This document shows, one piece after another, positions 28,225 to 31,368 of a stretch of DNA of 31,368 bases. The stretch spans positions 1,798,031 to 1,829,398 of the forward strand of contig BFEA01000220.1 of the NCBI GenBank assembly GCA_003427395.1. The letters are read 5' to 3'. The notes under the pieces are model-generated. The model did not search any database and was not told the DNA's origin. It saw nothing but the letters and a program-made list of their open reading frames with translations. Each line of letters opens with the position of its first letter. The stretch's first letter is position 1. Origin of the DNA: Chara braunii (Eukaryota; Streptophyta; Charophyceae; Charales; Characeae). The position numbers were made by a program, and so were the translations under genes.

Positions 28225-28354
28225 CTGGGATGGGTACCATGTGTGTGCGGAGTCTGTGAACCCGATTTCATGCCTGGGAGGAAATGCGAGGATCGCATGG
28301 AAACAAGTTTTCACACAATGGCTAGGGGGAACGTAATTGTCCCGATCCTTAGCT

Positions 28355-28685
28355 CGACTCCAAGAAGATAGTATGGTCGAGAGCAGCGTGTCGTTGCAGC
28401 GGGCAATGGGAGTCCCAATTTTTTGTCGTGCTCGAACGCCGTTTCACTTCCCTTCACTACATATATAGAAATCGCGAACTTGCTGACGTGTACCCATCAG
28501 CAAGTTATTGGGAAGTTAAGCAATATAGTGAGGGCAGTTACAATCCTCCGTTTCACTCCAAGTAGATAGCATGGTGGAGAGCGGACAGTCGTTGCAGCAT
28601 GCAATGTGCATCCCAAGTCCTTTTCGCACTTGGCGTCATGTGATCAGTACATATATAGAACTCTCTAACTCGCAGCTGGCTACCA
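28355..28685 (+). repeat. Diverged tandem duplication (about 200-bp period) with a hairpin
   Basis: CTCCAAG(A/T)AGATAG, ATGGT-GAGAGC, GTCGTTGCAGC and TACATATATAGAA occur in order at 28358-28470 and again at 28556-28665. Between them is a perfect 10-bp stem, AACTTGCTGA (28477-28486) with TCAGCAAGTT (28497-28506). TATATATAGA could act as a TATA-like element in both copies, which is inference. Confidence 0.7.
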
Positions 28686-28713
28686 TCTCCAGCCCATGGA
28701 CTGGGAGCAGTCA

Positions 28714-28741
28714 TGAGAGAGAGAGAGAGAGAGAGAGAGAG
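28714..28741. repeat. (AG)n microsatellite
   Basis: About 14 AG units. Confidence 0.95.
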
Positions 28742-29254
28742 TACGTCTTTGTGAGCAAGAGGAACTTCATTGCTGTGAAAAAAAAATCGAGTCCAGAATG
28801 GGAGGGTCTATCATGAAAGTGTGCTAGAGCCTAATTGCTCCTCTTTGGATTAGTGGGCCTACTTAAGGAGAAGCCGAATAAGGACTTCGCTGCACTCCTA
28901 GTCGCATGTGGAGAATGGGGAGTGTATCTCTGGCGAGAAAGTGAAAAAAATGGACGTGCTTTTTCTCTCCTCACATTTGGCGAGTGCTGGTGCGAGTCCC
29001 TAATTAAACTGAACTGACATGGTGGTGGATCATCATCAGACTTCTGTCGTGACTTGGCATATGAGAGTGATATCCTCATTCGGCACATTCCCGAAGTAAC
29101 TGTTGTTGCAAAGATTATGCACTTATGTTTGTGTATTGTGCACGTGTTTTCGTGTATCTGTAGACTTTGTGGTGTGTGGTGGTGATATAATTTGTGTAGT
29201 ACACTAAACATCGTATTCGATGATTTTATGTTCTGAAGTAATGTGAACTTATGA
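28742..29254. other. Unassigned DNA
   Basis: A 60-codon plus-strand frame (28835-29017) has no recognisable feature. A weak GTGTTTGTGT stretch follows at 29120-29190. Confidence 0.4.
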
Positions 29255-29332
29255 TGTCACAGCGCCTCGTTTGTTGTCCTCTTCTCACTCTCTGCCTACT
29301 GTTTACCGGGCAGCTCTGTTTGACGATATATA
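29255..29332 (+). repeat. Ribozyme-linked repeat, copy C
   Basis: Matches 2133-2213 from TGTCACAG through CCTCGTTTGTTGTCCTCTTC and GTTTACCGGGCAG to GACGATATATAT, with a few substitutions. Its left limit falls at the GTCACAG corresponding to the predicted hammerhead cleavage position. The ribozyme core itself is absent. Confidence 0.85.
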
Positions 29333-29405
29333 TCCATAACATTTTTTACTCCCTCGATTGTTCCTTGCTCTGTTTGTTGCTCTTTGTTCCTTGTTATGGT
29401 GATTG

Positions 29406-29593
29406 GAGGCAGTATATGCTGTTGAAGTTCCTCTTGCTCTTTCTATATATATCCATAACATGTTCGACTCCAGAGAGAGAGAGAGAGAGAGACAGAGAGA
29501 GAGGAGGAGTAGGTCTTGTGGGACCTCGAGGCAGTATATGCTGTTGAAGTTCCTCTTGCTCTTTCTATATATATCCATAACATGTTCGACTCC

Positions 29594-29669
<76 letters not shown>

Positions 29670-29690
29670 GAGTAGGTCTTGTGGGACCTC
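29406..29690 (+). repeat. Tandem duplication with two expanded (AG)n tracts
   Basis: GAGGCAGTATATGCTGTTG, then CCTCTTGCTCTTTC, CATGTTCGACTCCA, an (AG)n tract and GTAGGTCTTGTGGGACCTC occur twice (29406-29527 and 29528-29690). The AG tract is about 32 bp in the first unit and 70 bp in the second. TCAACAGCATATGGC just after it (29691-29705) is an inverted echo of the unit start. Confidence 0.95.
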
Positions 29691-29959
29691 TCAACAGCAT
29701 ATGGCAAGTGGGGCAGCAAAACAGAGAGTTATGGACATGATGGCGACCGACCCCCTTTCTCCTCTCCGAGATGTCACAAATGGAGTCTGCAGGTGTCCAT
29801 ACTGCATGCAACAACAATGTCCTTGCTGCCGCTTACAGCAAATGGGGGTTAGGCGGCTTAGGCCCTTTAGGTCCTGTTGGCCTTGCCTGAGGTGGTGGTA
29901 ACGAGGCTGAGGGATCTTCATTATGAGATTTGTGGTCTCGCTTGGGCACGAAGATGGGG

Positions 29960-30036
29960 ATAAACTGCGAGGAAGATGGTGATGATGAAGATGACGATAA
30001 CGACGATGAAGATAGCGATGATGAATGTGAAAGATG
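29960..30036 (+). repeat. Degenerate (GAT)n tract
   Basis: GATGATGAAGATGACGATAA-type triplets. One frame from ATG 29954 encodes 27 mostly acidic residues, but this follows from the repeat. Confidence 0.85.
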
Positions 30037-30273
30037 ATGCAGATGTTGTTGCAGGTGAAGGTACCGGTCTGAGATTGCAGATGATGATAACATTTTTAGA
30101 CGGTATATGCATAACCACGATGAGGATGAGGATGACAATGACAAGGCGAACGATTTTACAGTATGCCTTGCAATACCACGGTAAGGAGGACGGGGAGGAT
30201 GGGTAGAGGATATTGAGGATGATGATAGGAAGTGTTGGTTACATTTGGCATTACGGTTGACGAAGATTAGAAT

Positions 30274-30331
30274 GAGACGTCCGTGAAAATTGGAGCGATA
30301 TAGAGAGAGAAGATTAGCATGGCCCCTGTGC
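30274..30331 (+). pseudogene. U6 snRNA fragment 1
   Basis: GACGTCCGTGAAAATTGGAGCGATATAGAG followed by an extra AGAG and AAGATTAGCATGGCCCCTG matches the 5' half to centre of plant-type U6, stopping just after the CCCCTG segment. The ACAGAGA box is altered and the 3' half and T-tract are missing. Confidence 0.85.
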
Positions 30332-30390
30332 TACTGTAAAACCGTTCGCCTTGTCGCTAAAACCGTTCACCTTGTCGCTATAGATGAGAA
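30332..30390 (+). repeat. 21-bp direct repeat between U6 fragments
   Basis: AAAACCGTTC(G/A)CCTTGTCGCT occurs twice in tandem. Confidence 0.85.
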
Positions 30391-30451
30391 TGAGACGTCC
30401 GTGAAAATCGGAGCGATATAGAGAGAGAAGATTAGCATGGCCCCTGTGCTA
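30391..30451 (+). pseudogene. U6 snRNA fragment 2
   Basis: Almost identical to fragment 1, including the same ATAGAGAGAG change, so it arose by duplication of that relic with its AATGA leader. Confidence 0.85.
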
Positions 30452-30487
30452 GAAAATTGGAGCGATATATAGAGAGAAAATTAGCAT
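30452..30487 (+). pseudogene. U6 snRNA fragment 3 (partial)
   Basis: GAAAATTGGAGCGATATATAG, GAGAAAATTAGCAT only; truncated at both ends relative to fragments 1 and 2. Confidence 0.8.
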
Positions 30488-30494
30488 AAAAGAA

Positions 30495-30500
30495 TGATGT

Positions 30501-30537
<37 letters not shown>
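30495..30537 (+). repeat. (GAT)n microsatellite
   Basis: About 13 GAT units right after the U6 array, with shorter GATGATGATGACGACGAC nearby at 30580. Confidence 0.95.
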
Positions 30538-30909
30538 AGGGATTTCTGACATTTCTGATGATAGCATTCTCAGCACTACGATGGTGATGATGATGACGAC
30601 AAGTTTGTAGTGATCTACTTATCTGTTTGATCATGTGATGGGTCATATGTGTCATTCTTCTTGGTTCTGTGGAGGATGGAGCTGAGTAAAGATTAGGAGG
30701 ACACGAGCGCATATAGTTTTTCAACTTTCGAGCTGCAGGAATCACCTTGGATTTTCTAGAAAATCCAATGCTGGCCAAGTTTCATGGTGAGGTTAGCCAG
30801 TGGGATGGCTTTAATGTCGTCAAAGGTTGGGTGGGTGATCGACGATCGTGCGGGACAACTCGTGCCATTCTGTAAAATCATCATCATCATGTCGTGTGGA
30901 AGACCAGCG

Positions 30910-30955
30910 TTGGTTTGGTTTGGTTTGGTTTGGTTTGGTTTTGGTTTTGGTTTGG
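30910..30955 (+). repeat. (GGTTT)n repeat
   Basis: GGTTT units five times, then GGTTTT. Not a plant telomere repeat (TTTAGGG). Confidence 0.9.
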
Positions 30956-31037
30956 AAGCTTGGATCTTTTTGTCGCAAAGGTTTCTGAATTGTTTCTGCG
31001 TTGTTTTCTCTCTTTTTCTTTTTCTTTTTTTTTTCAG

Positions 31038-31171
31038 GGGTCATGGCATGTGCACACCGGGATTGGGTGGTAGTGGATCGTGTGTTGAGCGACTCGGTTC
31101 TTCCAATTGTTTATACAAGGAACAGGTCCGCCATTTCCGCAACGTTCGCACTTACCTATGGCCCCGAGTGA
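31038..31171 (+). CDS. Weak exon candidate after a strong acceptor
   Basis: A long pyrimidine tract ending TTTTTTTTTTCAG at 31037 is an excellent 3' splice site. The only frame of length after it starts MACAHRDWVVVDRVLSDSV (ATG 31043) and stops at TGA 31169-31171, 42 codons. No domain recognised and no partner exon. It may be a chance match next to a T-rich run. Confidence 0.2.
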
Positions 31172-31299
31172 TGGATGCTGCAGGCCTGCAACAGACAAAT
31201 CACAGACATCGTGCGCACACATCAAGTGTGGCTTGGCCGGGCTGGCAAGCGTATCAAGGCAACAATGAAGCGTGTCACAGTAATCAGTTTGATAAGAGG

Positions 31300-31300
31300 C

Positions 31301-31368
<68 letters not shown>
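31300..31368. repeat. (AG)n microsatellite at window end
   Basis: Over 30 AG units, running off the window edge. Confidence 0.97.

Noticed and set aside
29701-29901. Cys-rich small protein (CRCPYCMQQQCPCC)
   Set aside because: Lies in repeat-derived sequence with no splice or conservation evidence; the cysteine pattern fits no known finger.
30910-30955. Telomeric repeat
   Set aside because: The unit is GGTTT, not TTTAGGG, and only about 45 bp long inside other sequence.

Overview
This window looks like gene-poor nuclear DNA of a plant-lineage (Viridiplantae) eukaryote. The main clue is a set of U6 snRNA-derived sequences whose 5' part carries the plant/green-algal form (GACATCCG after a TTCGGG loop) rather than the animal form. 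Other eukaryotic signs are spliceosomal-type exon borders, long CA, GA and TAA microsatellites, tRNA-derived SINEs, a 5'-truncated LINE with a TAA tail, and many short foldback (MITE-like) elements. A large repeat-rich streptophyte algal genome such as Chara would fit, but nothing here fixes the species. A run of N (12529-12683) and scattered single N show it is a draft assembly.

Layout. 1-2510: a foldback repeat family tied to a hammerhead-ribozyme-like core (2099-2135; the window begins inside a second copy), small elements carrying a CCGAATAGAACG motif, and a 124-bp MITE-like element. 2511-6900: microsatellites, an ATT-rich block, a SINE-like head, a purine-rich block and two more foldback elements. 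6900-9650: mostly unassigned DNA, then a cluster of MITE-like copies. 9650-13040: a 92-bp minisatellite, a large foldback of the AAACCACCAGTACT family with further copies, and a suspicious duplication around the assembly gap. 13040-16800: repeats, including the best tRNA-derived SINE (14600-14946). 16866-17240: two exons of an unrecognised gene, followed by a U6 retro-pseudogene. 17600-21400: local tandem duplications. 21452-21845: a possible two-exon small gene. 22405-24149: a 5'-truncated LINE bounded by a perfect 13-bp target-site duplication. 25081-26628: the only long, convincing coding exon, a coiled-coil protein with a 25-residue internal repeat. 26629-31368: simple repeats, segment duplications, a third copy of the ribozyme-linked repeat, a short array of U6 fragments and two weak exon candidates.

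There is no operon-like or pathway logic. The genes are isolated, and most of the DNA is small non-autonomous transposable elements and their decay products. The two points most worth following up are the hammerhead-like core joined to an 80-bp perfect foldback repeat and the 25-residue-repeat coiled-coil protein.
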